A stretch of DNA of 64,000 nt from Geodermatophilus obscurus DSM 43160 (GCF_000025345.1 NC_013757.1:1116001-1180000), one strand, 5' to 3'; shown: positions 52,887 to 61,976, counted from the stretch's first letter. The notes: generated from the letters alone by a model not told the origin. A program made the numbers and translations.

Positions 52887-53827
52887 ACCCGGCTCCGCTC
52901 GGCGAGGGTGTTGACCAGGGCGGCGGCGGTCGCGGCGTCGTCGACGGTGACGAGGAGGCGGGACCCGTCGGTGAGCTCCAGGTCGAGCGCCTCGCCGCTC
53001 CGGAGGACGACCGCCGTCCGCTCGCCACGCATCCGCAGCCCCCAGCCGCCCAGCTCCCGAGCCCGGACGTCGGACCGCCCGGCGCGGACCACGCGGGCCA
53101 GCGGCACGTGCACGCGGGGACGCGGGACGAGGGTGGCGCGGACGCTCACCCCGGAGTGGTCGACGGTGACGCGGACGGAGGTGGTCGGGGCCAGCAGGGC
53201 GGCGACCACCAGGGCCGGGACGCCGGCGCCGGGGCTGACGGCGGCCGACAGCACCACGCCCAGCGCGGCCAGCGTCACGGCGCCGGCCAGCATCGGGCGG
53301 GCCGCCACCACGCGGGTCCACACGGCGCGACCACCCGCCGGCAGCTCGACCCGGGGCGCGTCCGGTGGCGGGGGCTGCCGCGCCTCGGCCGGAGCCGGTA
53401 CCCGCGCCAGCGCCCACCCCAGCAGGCTCCCCGCAGCCAGCGCCAGGACGACCACCGGCAGCAGCCACCCGGTTGCCGGCTCCCCCAGGACGCGGCCGCG
53501 GTCGAGGCTGGTGACGAGCAGGACCGCAGGGCCGGCGGTGAGCACGGCGGCTGAGCCCACCGAGGCGGCCGCGAGCACCCGCAGCCCGGTCGGGTTGCCC
53601 CGCACGCTGCGGGCCACCAGGCCCCACAGCACGGCCAGGCCGACGCCGATCGTCAGTGCTGTCGCGGCGAACGTCCTGGCTGTGGTGACGCCGTCGACGA
53701 GTCCGCCGGGACCGACGTGCGAGGCCACCCCCGCAGGGAACCGGTCGCGCCAGGCCAGCGCAGCGAGGGCCACCGCGCCCGTTGCCAGGAGCGGCGACCC
53801 GACGGCGATCAGGGGGATGCGCGGCAC
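52880..53827 (-). CDS. DUF1648-domain membrane protein
   Basis: 315 residues from the GTG at 53827 with an ideal AAGGAGGT site. The first 45 residues contain the DUF1648 pattern (DRFPAGVASHVGPGGLVDGV). Several hydrophobic segments occur between residues 5 and 230, and the soluble C-terminal part resembles a PH-like domain (VRVTVDHSGVSVRATLVPRP). It overlaps the GntR gene by seven bases. Probably an envelope-stress or antibiotic-response membrane protein like others controlled by YtrA-type regulators. That is inference. Confidence 0.82.
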   Translation of the reverse strand: MPRIPLIAVGSPLLATGAVALAALAWRDRFPAGVASHVGPGGLVDGVTTARTFAATALTIGVGLAVLWGLVARSVRGNPTGLRVLAAASVGSAAVLTAGPAVLLVTSLDRGRVLGEPATGWLLPVVVLALAAGSLLGWALARVPAPAEARQPPPPDAPRVELPAGGRAVWTRVVAARPMLAGAVTLAALGVVLSAAVSPGAGVPALVVAALLAPTTSVRVTVDHSGVSVRATLVPRPRVHVPLARVVRAGRSDVRARELGGWGLRMRGERTAVVLRSGEALDLELTDGSRLLVTVDDAATAAALVNTLAERSRVC

Positions 53828-53840
53828 CAGGACCTCCTTG

Positions 53841-53863
53841 TTGTTCTAGTTCAACTAGAACAA
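53841..53863. promoter_or_regulatory. AT-rich 23-base perfect palindrome, GntR (YtrA-type) operator
   Basis: TTGTTCTAGTT (53841-53851), C, AACTAGAACAA (53853-53863): an 11-base perfect inverted repeat about 70 percent A+T in a DNA context near 75 percent G+C. It ends 13 bases before the DUF1648 start codon, just ahead of the ribosome site, so a bound protein would block the promoter. Confidence 0.8.
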
Positions 53864-53980
53864 TGGTGCCGGAATGAGCTGCCTGGCGGCAAGCCCACCG
53901 GGCAGGTCCGGGTCGCAGCCGGTCCCGTGCGCTCGCCCTGGGACGCCGAGCGGGTCGGCCGGTGCGCTGACGGGGACGGG

Positions 53981-55483
53981 TCAGGCCGGACCGACGAGGC
54001 CGGCGACGATCTCCGCCGAGAGGGCGACCAGCGGCAGGCCGCCACCGGGGTGCGCCGAGCCTCCGACCAGGAACAACCCGGGCACGGGTGAGGCGTTGCC
54101 GGGCCGCAGGAACGCCGCCCGGGCGCCGTTGCTCGACGTCCCGTAGATGGAGCCGCCGACGCTGCGGGTGTCGCGCTCCAGGTCGGCCGGCGTGCGGACG
54201 ACGCACCAGCGCACCCGGTCGCGGACGTCGAGGCCGCGGCGGGCCATGACCCCGAGCACCTGCTGCGCGTACCGGTCGGCGAGCCCCGGAGCGTCCCAGT
54301 CCACCCCGCCGGCCGGGTCGTGCCGGGGCGCGTTGACCAGCACGAACCACGACTCGCTGTCGTCGTCCGGCCGGGTCGCCGGGTCGTCGGGCGCGCTGAC
54401 GTACACGGTGGGGTCGGCGACCGGCTGCGGGGCGCCGCGGTGCCGGCCGACGCCGAAGACCGCGTCGAACTCGGCGTCGTAGTCGTCGGGGAAGAGGACG
54501 GTGTGGTGCGCGATCCCCGGCGTCCGCCCGCGCAGTGCCAGCAGCAGCACGAACCCCGAGAGGGACGGCGTGCTCCGGGCCAGGTCGCGGCGCACCCGCC
54601 GGGTCGGGCGGGAGGCGGGGAGCAGGTCGGCGTAGAGCGCCGCGGCGTCGGCACCGGAGACCACGACGTCGGCCCGCAGCACCTCCCCGCCGGCCAGCCG
54701 CACACCCGCGGCCCGGCCGCCCTCCACCAGCACCTGCTCCACGGTGGTCCCGGTGCGCACGACCGCACCGTGTTCGACCGCGCGCTGCGCCACCGCCTGG
54801 GCCAGCCGGCGCAGCCCGCCGCGCACGTACCAGGAGCCGAAGGCCTGCTCGACGTGGGGCACCGTCGCCAGCACCGCCGGCGCACGCCGCGGGTCGGAGC
54901 CGGAGTAGGTGGCGTAGCGGTCGAGCAGCGTGCGCAGCCGCGGGTCGCGCAGGTACGCCGTCCCCAGGCCGCGCAGCGTGCGCCACGGCGCGACCGTCGC
55001 GACGTCGGAGCCGCTGCGGGCCAGCCGGGCCAGCGTGGCCGCGCCGGCCAGCGGGGACCGCAGGAACGGCTGCTCGGTGACCCGCCACATCGCCGCGGCC
55101 CGGGCCATCAGCGCCGACCACTGGGCGCCGCTACCGGCGCCCAGTGCGGCGTCCAGCGCGGCGGGGACCGCAGCGGCGTCGCCCGGCACCGACAGCCGTG
55201 TCCCGTCGGCGAAGCGGTAGGCGACGGCCGGGTCCAGGCGCACCAGGTCGACGGCGTCCTCCAGCGGCCCGCCGGTGGCCGCGAAGAGGTCGCGGTAGAG
55301 CTGCGGGAGGGTGACCAGGCTCGGCCCGGTGTCGAAGCCGTGCCCGTTGCGGGCGTACCAGCCGAGCTTGCCCCCGACCTGCGGCGCCTGCTCCAGCACG
55401 GTCACCGCGTGGCCGAGGGCGGCCAGCCGGGCCGCAGCCGCCAGGGCACCCAGGCCGGCGCCCACCACCGCCACCCGAGCCAC
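53981..55483 (-). CDS. Phytoene desaturase (CrtI)-like FAD-dependent oxidoreductase
   Basis: 500 residues from the GTG at 55483 (a second GTG nine bases on is possible). The FAD-binding N-terminus is VAVVGAGLGALAAAARLAAL and VTVLEQAPQVGGKLG, and the C-terminus PGLFLVGGSAHPGGGLPLV is the second flavin contact found in CrtI/CrtD enzymes. It would desaturate or isomerise a polyene in the membrane. No crtB or crtE gene is nearby, so its carotenoid step is open. It is transcribed toward the GntR/DUF1648 operator. Confidence 0.82.
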   Translation of the reverse strand: MARVAVVGAGLGALAAAARLAALGHAVTVLEQAPQVGGKLGWYARNGHGFDTGPSLVTLPQLYRDLFAATGGPLEDAVDLVRLDPAVAYRFADGTRLSVPGDAAAVPAALDAALGAGSGAQWSALMARAAAMWRVTEQPFLRSPLAGAATLARLARSGSDVATVAPWRTLRGLGTAYLRDPRLRTLLDRYATYSGSDPRRAPAVLATVPHVEQAFGSWYVRGGLRRLAQAVAQRAVEHGAVVRTGTTVEQVLVEGGRAAGVRLAGGEVLRADVVVSGADAAALYADLLPASRPTRRVRRDLARSTPSLSGFVLLLALRGRTPGIAHHTVLFPDDYDAEFDAVFGVGRHRGAPQPVADPTVYVSAPDDPATRPDDDSESWFVLVNAPRHDPAGGVDWDAPGLADRYAQQVLGVMARRGLDVRDRVRWCVVRTPADLERDTRSVGGSIYGTSSNGARAAFLRPGNASPVPGLFLVGGSAHPGGGLPLVALSAEIVAGLVGPA

Positions 55484-55607
55484 GCCGCCACCGTACGGCG
55501 ACCCGCGCCGACCACGCCGGGGACGACCCGTTCCCCGGTCCTCCCGGAACCGGCAGCCGGAGGAACCGGCCGTCGTCTCGATCCGGGACGGGCCGCCCGC
55601 GACGGGA

Positions 55608-57281
55608 CTAAGCCGGGACCGCGAGGGCGAGGACGGCGAGGTCGTCGGCCTCGTAGCGGGAGTGACGCAGCCGCTCCTCCACCGCGGCGGTGACCGCCTC
55701 GACGGTCGCCTCCGCGTCCCCGGGGAGCCCGCCGAGCACCCGGAGCAGTCCCTCGTCGCCGAACTGCGCACCGGTGTCGTCGCGGGCCTCGGTGACCCCG
55801 TCGGTGTAGAGCACCATCGTCGTCCCCGGCGGGAGCTCGACCTCCACCACCGGGACGTCGAGGTCGGGGGAGATCCCCAGCGGGTGGCCGGGCACCCCGA
55901 CCTCCCGCGGGCCGTCGGGGCAGGCGAGCACCGGCAGCGGGTGGCCGGCCACGCCGACGGTCGCGCGGACGCCACCGGGACCGGGGGAGAGCATCAGGCA
56001 GACGGCGGTGACGAAGCGCAGCGGGCCGCCGGTCTGCTCGCGCAGCAGCGCCGCGTTGACCGCGCGCAGCACCTCGGCCGGGCCGGCCGTCGTCTCGGCC
56101 GCGGGGCTGGCCGCCGCACGGGCGGTGTGCCGGGTCAGCGCGGTGACGGCGGCGGCCTCGGCGCCGGTGCCGCAGACGTCGGCGATGAGCACCATCCAGC
56201 GACCGTCGGGCAGCGGCATGACGTCGTAGGTGTCGCCGCCCACCAGCCCGGCGCCCCCGCCGGGCCGGTAGCGGGCGGCCAGCTGGACGCCGCGGATGGC
56301 CGGCAGGTGCGAGGGCAGCAGGCTGCGCTGCAGGGTGTCGGCGAGCCGGCGGACCTCCGACTCGGCGCGCAGCCGGCCGAGGAACTGGCCGATCTGCCGG
56401 CCGGCGTGGGCCAGCACGTCGAGCAGCTCGGCCGGCACCGGCCGCTCCTCCCGTGAGAACAGCTCGCACACCGCGAGCAGCTCGTCACCGTGCACCACGG
56501 GGAAGGCCACGCCGCTGCGGATCCCGTCGGCGCGCGCCGCCTCGGCCCGGATGAACGACGGGTCCTCCCACAGGTTCTCGACGGCCACGGGCGACCGGCG
56601 GGTCCAGACGATCCCCGGGAGGCCCGTGCCACGGCGGAAGCGCAGTTCACGGGATGCGGTGTGCAGGGCGCCCGGCTCCTGGCCGGGCGCGGTCCACGTC
56701 CCGGCGTGGGACAGGGTGCCGGTCGTCCGATCGGGCTGCCAGAGCGTCGCGGTGTCCCAGTCCAGCTCGGTGCACAGCGTCGGCAGCAGGTCGCGGAAGG
56801 CGACGTCGGCGTCGCGGGCCTCGGTGAGCGCTGCGGTGACCCGCAGCGTCGCGGCGAGGTAGCGGCTGACCTCGAACTGCCGCTCCAGCAGGATCGTCGT
56901 GCTCGCGTCCCGCAGGACGGCCACCACGAGGGGGTCGCCGGCCACCGTGGCCGGGCGCCGCAACCGCGAGAGGGTGAGGTCGATGGCGACCTCGTGGCCG
57001 GCGGCGTGCAGCGCTGGGAGCTGGGTCGTCGCACCGACGAGCTTCCCCTCGCCGGTGGCCGCGTAGCGCGCGAAACCCGCACCGTGCCCGTGTCGGAGCC
57101 GCTCGGGCATGAGGACTGTGAGTGGCTGCCCCACCAGGTCCTCCGGTTCGTGGCCCAGCAGCACCCGTATGGCGGGGTTCACGTAGGCGATGCGACCTGC
57201 CCGGTCGGCGACGACCACGGCGTCGGGCAGTGCCCCCAGCAGGGACGGCGCCGACACCGCGACCTCGTGGTCGAGCGCCAT
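55608..57281 (-). CDS. PAS-GAF-SpoIIE (PP2C) serine phosphatase
   Basis: 557 residues. A PAS domain (about 8-120, DAVVVADRAGRIAYVNPAIR), a GAF domain (about 135-300) and a C-terminal SpoIIE phosphatase domain (about 315-557) follow in order. The metal-binding motifs are LVGGDTYDV, where most members have GGDFYD, then IADVCGTGAEAA and LYTDGVTEAR. Such enzymes dephosphorylate anti-anti-sigma factors in partner-switching stress networks. No anti-sigma pair is nearby. Two palindromes lie in its upstream region. Confidence 0.9.
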   Translation of the reverse strand: MALDHEVAVSAPSLLGALPDAVVVADRAGRIAYVNPAIRVLLGHEPEDLVGQPLTVLMPERLRHGHGAGFARYAATGEGKLVGATTQLPALHAAGHEVAIDLTLSRLRRPATVAGDPLVVAVLRDASTTILLERQFEVSRYLAATLRVTAALTEARDADVAFRDLLPTLCTELDWDTATLWQPDRTTGTLSHAGTWTAPGQEPGALHTASRELRFRRGTGLPGIVWTRRSPVAVENLWEDPSFIRAEAARADGIRSGVAFPVVHGDELLAVCELFSREERPVPAELLDVLAHAGRQIGQFLGRLRAESEVRRLADTLQRSLLPSHLPAIRGVQLAARYRPGGGAGLVGGDTYDVMPLPDGRWMVLIADVCGTGAEAAAVTALTRHTARAAASPAAETTAGPAEVLRAVNAALLREQTGGPLRFVTAVCLMLSPGPGGVRATVGVAGHPLPVLACPDGPREVGVPGHPLGISPDLDVPVVEVELPPGTTMVLYTDGVTEARDDTGAQFGDEGLLRVLGGLPGDAEATVEAVTAAVEERLRHSRYEADDLAVLALAVPA

Positions 57282-57324
57282 CCCTCACCTCCGATGCGGG
57301 GTTGTTCCTAGGGTCGCACACGTT

Positions 57325-57362
57325 GTGTCAGGGACCTGACACGGCCTGTCGACAAGTCGACA
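57325..57362. promoter_or_regulatory. Two palindromes upstream of the SpoIIE-type phosphatase gene
   Basis: GTGTCAGG-GA-CCTGACAC (57325-57342) and TGTCGAC-AA-GTCGACA (57347-57362) are perfect inverted repeats four bases apart. They lie 44-81 bases before the phosphatase start and just after the photoproduct lyase stop. Binding sites or promoter-proximal operators fit better than a terminator because the stems are short. Confidence 0.5.
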
Positions 57363-57380
57363 CGGAGCGGTGCCGTTGCG

Positions 57381-58460
57381 CTAGAACGCGTAGCGGATGC
57401 GCAGCCACGGCGCGTGCGCGGCGACGAGCTCCTGCACCCGCGTCACGCCGGCGCGCTTGACGTCGTTGCGGTACCGGACGTTCCAGCTGCCGTTCTGGCT
57501 GCGCTTGGGCTGCTGCAGGTCCGGCCGCCACAGCAGCTCCTCGGCCTTGGGGTGCCAGCCCAGGTTGACCTGGTGCAGGTCCCGGTTGTGCGTGAGCAGG
57601 ATGACCTCCGCGGCGGCCTGGGCCTTCGCCGCGGGGGAGAGCTCGTCGTCCAGCCGGCGCAGCAGCTGCGCCCAGTCGGCCTCCCAGCCCTCGCGCAGCA
57701 CGACGGGGGAGAGGTTGAGGTGCACCTCGTAGCCGGCCTCGACGAAGTCGTCGACCGCGGCGATGCGCTCGGCGACCCGGCTGGTGCGGATGTCGAGCAC
57801 CTTGGCGTCGTCCTCCGGCATCACCGAGAAGCGGATGCGGGTCCGGCCACGCGGGTCGAGGTCGAGCAGCTGCCGGTTGACGTACTTGGTGGCGAACGAC
57901 GCCTTGGCCGTCGGCAGTTCGGCGAAGGTGGCGACCAGGTCGGCGACGTTGTCGCTGACCAGCGCGTCGACCGAGCAGTCGCTGTTCTCGCCGAGGTCGT
58001 AGACCCACGCGTGCGGGTCGCACTGGTCGGGTTCGGTCTTAGGACCCTGCCGCGCCACGTGCCGGCGCAGGTAGCCGGTGATCTGCTCGATGTTGGTGAA
58101 GACGGTGATCGGGTTGGCGTAGCCCTTCTGCCGCGGCACGTAGCAGTAGGAACACGCCATGGCGCAACCATTGGCCGTCGACGGCGCGATCCAGTTCGCC
58201 GAGCGGCCGTTGAGCCGGGCGGTCAGCGACTTCTTGACGCCCAGCACCAGCGTCTCGGACTTCACCCGCACCCAGCGCTCGACGTTGCCCTCGTTGCCGT
58301 GCAGCTCCGGGATCTTCCAGTGCGAGGGGACCTCGACCACCTCGGCACCGGGGAAACGGGCCAGCACCTGCTGCCCGCGCGGTGAGGCGAGCGCGGCGGG
58401 CTCGGCGTAGACCTGGCGCACCTGCAGCAGGCGGGAGAGGGCGTCGGCCGGGCGGGACAC
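57381..58460 (-). CDS. Spore photoproduct lyase family radical SAM enzyme
   Basis: 359 residues from the GTG at 58460. The radical SAM cluster motif CAMACSYC puts the ligands at Cys99, Cys103 and Cys106. ENSDCSVDAL supplies Cys162, which appears to correspond to the hydrogen-donor cysteine of Bacillus spore photoproduct lyase. Such enzymes reverse the thymine dimer formed in dry or spore DNA under UV. In an actinobacterium it may serve desiccated cells or spores. The frame is open further upstream but without a conserved start. Confidence 0.88.
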   Translation of the reverse strand: MSRPADALSRLLQVRQVYAEPAALASPRGQQVLARFPGAEVVEVPSHWKIPELHGNEGNVERWVRVKSETLVLGVKKSLTARLNGRSANWIAPSTANGCAMACSYCYVPRQKGYANPITVFTNIEQITGYLRRHVARQGPKTEPDQCDPHAWVYDLGENSDCSVDALVSDNVADLVATFAELPTAKASFATKYVNRQLLDLDPRGRTRIRFSVMPEDDAKVLDIRTSRVAERIAAVDDFVEAGYEVHLNLSPVVLREGWEADWAQLLRRLDDELSPAAKAQAAAEVILLTHNRDLHQVNLGWHPKAEELLWRPDLQQPKRSQNGSWNVRYRNDVKRAGVTRVQELVAAHAPWLRIRYAF

Positions 58461-58576
58461 GGGGGACGACGCGGTGGGGTGGGCGGGGGACGACGGAGCA
58501 GCAGGGCTTCCCACGCCCGGTGCAGCGCCGCGCCCCGACGCGGTGTTCCCGCTGGTCGGCGCGTCGCGGCGGCGTC

Positions 58577-59200
58577 TCAGCAGCCGGCCGACAGCGACGG
58601 CAGCGCCCCCGGGTGGGGCCACAGCCGGGCGGTCACGGTGCCGACGAGCGAGGAGGTCGGCACCGGGCCGAAGGAGCGGGAGTCGACCGACCCGTCGCGG
58701 GAGTCGCTCAGCAGGAACAGCTCGCCCTCGGGCACGGTCACCGGCCCGAACCAGACGCCGTCCAGCCGGGCGGCGTCGATCGCCGGCTCGCACACCGGCG
58801 TCCCGTCGACCACCAGGACGCCGTCCTCGATGGCCACCTCGTCCCCGCCCACCCCGACGGCCCGCTTGACCAGCAGGCCGTCGTCGAGCGGGGCGGTCAC
58901 GGCGACGACGTCGCCACGCTGCACCGGCCCCTGCCCGTGCCGCACGAGGAGCAGGTCACCGGAGGCGACGGTCGGCGTCATGCTGTCGGAGTCGACCCGC
59001 ATGGGCTGCACCGGCAGCAGTCCGGCCGTGGCCGCCATCAGCGGCAGCGCCGCCCCGGCCGCGACCCACAGCGCGGCGCCGCGCAGCCGCTGCCAGGCCC
59101 GGCCGCCGGACCCTGGGGCCCGGTGCCGGGGGGAGCCGCCGCGGTCTCCGGTGCGGGGGTCACCGGAGACCGCGGCGGCGGTTCGGGGGGCGGTCCTCAC
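58577..59200 (-). CDS. lepB: Signal peptidase I (S26A)
   Basis: 207 residues from the GTG of a GTGA overlap with the upstream membrane gene. After a basic, Pro-rich cytoplasmic tail there is one membrane helix (ALWVAAGAALPLMAATAGLL). Catalytic Ser73 is in VDSDSMTPTVASGD and Lys112 in LLVKRAVGVGGDE. SDSRDGSVDSRSFGPV is box E. It is coupled in a run behind a multicopper oxidase, which suggests processing of exported proteins of this cluster rather than the general Sec enzyme. Confidence 0.9.
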   Translation of the reverse strand: MRTAPRTAAAVSGDPRTGDRGGSPRHRAPGSGGRAWQRLRGAALWVAAGAALPLMAATAGLLPVQPMRVDSDSMTPTVASGDLLLVRHGQGPVQRGDVVAVTAPLDDGLLVKRAVGVGGDEVAIEDGVLVVDGTPVCEPAIDAARLDGVWFGPVTVPEGELFLLSDSRDGSVDSRSFGPVPTSSLVGTVTARLWPHPGALPSLSAGC

Positions 59201-59856
59201 CCGAGGACGCCGGTGAGCCACAGCGCCCACGCGGACCCGCCCAGGACCAGCAGGGCGTCGAGCGTGCGACCCCGCCAGGACGTCGGCAGCAGCGCGGCCA
59301 GCGCAGCCACGGCCAGCAGTTCGGCGGTGACCACCGCGGTGCCGACCGCCTCGGGGCCGTGCCCGCCGGAGGACACGGAGAGCCCGTCCATCGCCACCGG
59401 CCCGGACGAGCCCACCGGCATGCCCTGGGCGAACTCGACACCGGTCACCGGGTCGACCGCCGTGGTCACCCGGCCGGGGACGTCGTGCAGGTGCCCGGCC
59501 GCCGCGGCGTCGTGCACGGCGAAGGCGTCCAGCAGCCCGGTCGTGTGCGCGACGACGTAGAGGCCCAGCAGGCCGACCGTGCCGAGGAGCGCCACGGCCA
59601 CCAGGTGCCGGTCCGGCCGGGTGCCGGCCCAGGCGCCGAGGACCAGCCGGGCGGCCAGCGCGGCCTGGGCCAGCGCGGTCAGCAGGAAGAAACCGACGGC
59701 CAGCTGACCTGCGGACAGGTGGTCGACCGCGGCGGCCACGTGCAGCCCGCCGGCGCCGGCCAGGCCGAGCGCTGCGACCAGCTGCCACCGGGCGCTGCTG
59801 CGACGTGCCCTCGGCTCGACCCGGGGAGCGGCCGGGGCGTCGGCGACGGCGGTCAC
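59197..59856 (-). CDS. Membrane protein of unknown function in the multicopper oxidase cluster
   Basis: 219 residues from the GTG at 59856 (GTGA overlap with the oxidase stop). Five or so hydrophobic segments: GLAGAGGLHVAAAVDHL, FFLLTALAQAALAARLV, VALLGTVGLLGLYVVAH, ELLAVAALAALL and ALLVLGGSAWALWL. A loop of about 60 residues between the third and fourth holds several His residues (HDAAAAGHLHD, SSGGHGPEA) that could face outward and bind copper. No named family recognised. Confidence 0.72.
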   Translation of the reverse strand: MTAVADAPAAPRVEPRARRSSARWQLVAALGLAGAGGLHVAAAVDHLSAGQLAVGFFLLTALAQAALAARLVLGAWAGTRPDRHLVAVALLGTVGLLGLYVVAHTTGLLDAFAVHDAAAAGHLHDVPGRVTTAVDPVTGVEFAQGMPVGSSGPVAMDGLSVSSGGHGPEAVGTAVVTAELLAVAALAALLPTSWRGRTLDALLVLGGSAWALWLTGVLG

Positions 59857-61892
59857 CGCGTCCGCCGGCGGGGCGCCGTGGTGGTCGCCGGGGCCGGGGT
59901 CGGCGTCGGGGTCGCGGTGGTGGAGCGGCGGGCGGGAGGAGCGGACGTGGTGGGCGCCGCAGCCGGGGAGCTCGGGGCTGCCGGCGTCGTCGTGGCGGTG
60001 GTGCCCGTGGTGGCGGTGCCCGTCGTGCCGGTGGTCCCGGTGCCGGTGGTCCCGGTGGCCGTCGTCCCGGTGCCCGTCGGCGGGGCCGGCGGCGACGTCT
60101 CGGCGAGCTGCTCGGCCGCCTCCTCCGCCACCTCGGCCTGCTCCTTCAACGCCTTCTCGTACGCCTTGAGCACCTCGTCGGGGTCGGCCGACTCGAAGTC
60201 GTCGGGCGTGCCGCGCGTCGGGGGGCAGGTGTTGATCGAGTCGCAGTCGATGTCGTGGTGACCCACCTGGTACTGGGTCATCATGTCGTGGTCCTCGTGC
60301 GAGAGGTTGTGGCAATGGATCATGTACCGCCCTTCCTCGTGCTCGAAGTGCAGGAGGAGGCGGACGGTCTCGCCCTCGCCGACGTAGACGACGTCCTTGG
60401 GGCCCAGCTCCTCCGGCCGCGGCGGGCGGCCGTTGCGGCTGAGGACCCGGAAGTCGACCAGGTGCACGTGCAGCGGGTGGAACCAGCCGCCGGAGGAGTT
60501 CTCGACCTCCCAGATCTCAGTGCTGCGCGGCTCGACCGTGGCGAAGACGTGCTCGTACCTGCTCTTCACGACGTCGTCCCAGGTCTCGCCGTTGATGACC
60601 CACAGGCCGTTGCTGCGCTCCAGCCGCATCCGGCGGGTGGCCTTCGACGTGGCCGGGTCCAGCGTCATCACCGGGTGCGGGGCGCCGAGCGTGCTCGGCA
60701 CGGTGTTGCCGTCGGTGCTCGTGACCGTCGTGCCGACCTCGAACTGCATCACCTTGCCGGTGTGGTCGTAGTCCCGGGCGTTCTTGACCCCGCCGTTGAG
60801 CAGCTGGACCCTCGTCCCCTTCAGGTCGGCGAAGTCGATGACGATCTCGTAGCGCTCGGCCATGCCGATCGTCAGCGTGGTGACCGTCTGCGGCTCGTGC
60901 ATGAACCCACCGTCGGTGGCGATCACCTGGAACGGCTTGCCGTTGCTCAGCTTGAGGGTGTAGCCGCGGGCCAGTGAGCCGTTGAGCACCCGGAACCGGT
61001 ACTTGCGCGGCTCGACCTTCATCGTCGGCCACGGCACCCCGTTGACCAGGATCACGTCCCCGTAGAGGCCGGACTCCCCGTCGTCGTCCCACATCAGCTG
61101 GCCGTTCCTGGTAAACATGACGTCGCTGATGACCAGCGGGAACTCGTACTGCGGCCGGCCCAGCCGGGCCTTCTCCCGGTCGTACCGCGGGATGCCGAGG
61201 TCGCGCTCGAGCCGCTCGTCGACCAGGTGGTACTGGGCGGCCAGGCCCATGTACACGTTCTGGGCGGTGTGGTGGACGCCGTGGTCGTGGTACCAGAGCG
61301 TCCGCGGCGAGCAGTTGTTCGGGTACATGTAGTTCTTCCACTCACCCGGGTCGGTGAGGTCGCCGGCGTAGCCGTCGAACTGCGGCTTGGACGGCGAGCC
61401 GTGCAGGTGGGTGGAGGTCCAGGGGACGTAGCCCATGGTCGGGTGCTTGGCCGGCAGGTTGTTGATCTGCTGCATGACGACCCGGCGGCTCTGGCCGGTG
61501 TTCACGTAGCTGTCCTGGTAGACGCGGATGGTGGGTCCCGGGACCAGCCCGTTGTAGCCCCACATCGTGGTCTTGATGCCCTTGATGAGCTCGACCTGGG
61601 TCGGCTTCTGCTCGATCTTGTAGTAGTCGGTGCCGGTGTAGGCGGCGCCGACGACCGGGGCGCCGGTGCCCGGGACGGCGCCGTAGCTGTTGCCCGGCTT
61701 GTCGTCGGAGCGGTACGGCGCCAGCACCGGCGGCGCGGTGAAGGCGGCGACGTAGGGCCGGGGCATCTTCTTCGTGTCGAGCTCCGAGGCGGTCCGCGCC
61801 GACAGGACGGCCTGGTACGGCAGGGCCATGGCCGCGGTCCCGGCCAGCGACACCTTGAGCACGTCGCGGCGGTTCAGGCTCGGCGTGTCCAT
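59853..61892 (-). CDS. Exported multicopper oxidase (CotA/bilirubin oxidase type)
   Basis: 679 residues from the ATG at 61892, with GAGGAG before it. A twin-arginine signal (LNRRDVLKVSLAGTAAMAL) implies folded export. Copper ligands are HLHG (162-165), WYHDHG (200-205), HPLHVH and HCHNLSHEDHDMM (about 526-538), so type 1 and trinuclear centres are complete. The last 135 residues are an acidic helix followed by a Thr/Gly/Ala/Pro low-complexity tail (TGTGTTATGTTGTG), likely a wall-spanning or glycosylated stalk. Phenol, bilirubin or metal oxidation are all possible. It is followed by coupled membrane-protein and signal-peptidase genes. Confidence 0.9.
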   Translation of the reverse strand: MDTPSLNRRDVLKVSLAGTAAMALPYQAVLSARTASELDTKKMPRPYVAAFTAPPVLAPYRSDDKPGNSYGAVPGTGAPVVGAAYTGTDYYKIEQKPTQVELIKGIKTTMWGYNGLVPGPTIRVYQDSYVNTGQSRRVVMQQINNLPAKHPTMGYVPWTSTHLHGSPSKPQFDGYAGDLTDPGEWKNYMYPNNCSPRTLWYHDHGVHHTAQNVYMGLAAQYHLVDERLERDLGIPRYDREKARLGRPQYEFPLVISDVMFTRNGQLMWDDDGESGLYGDVILVNGVPWPTMKVEPRKYRFRVLNGSLARGYTLKLSNGKPFQVIATDGGFMHEPQTVTTLTIGMAERYEIVIDFADLKGTRVQLLNGGVKNARDYDHTGKVMQFEVGTTVTSTDGNTVPSTLGAPHPVMTLDPATSKATRRMRLERSNGLWVINGETWDDVVKSRYEHVFATVEPRSTEIWEVENSSGGWFHPLHVHLVDFRVLSRNGRPPRPEELGPKDVVYVGEGETVRLLLHFEHEEGRYMIHCHNLSHEDHDMMTQYQVGHHDIDCDSINTCPPTRGTPDDFESADPDEVLKAYEKALKEQAEVAEEAAEQLAETSPPAPPTGTGTTATGTTGTGTTGTTGTATTGTTATTTPAAPSSPAAAPTTSAPPARRSTTATPTPTPAPATTTAPRRRTR

Positions 61893-61946
61893 CGAGGTGC
61901 TCCTCACTTACCGCTGGTGATCGGTGGAGGAACACTCCCGCGTCCG

Positions 61947-61976
61947 CCCCCCTCGTCACAGCCGGAACGAGGGGGG
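61947..61976. terminator. Hairpin between the histidine kinase and multicopper oxidase genes
   Basis: CCCCCCTCGT (61947-61956) pairs with ACGAGGGGGG (61967-61976) around a ten-base loop. On the minus strand it follows the kinase stop by 50 bases and precedes the oxidase start by 55. It could terminate or attenuate read-through from the two-component genes. Confidence 0.55.
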
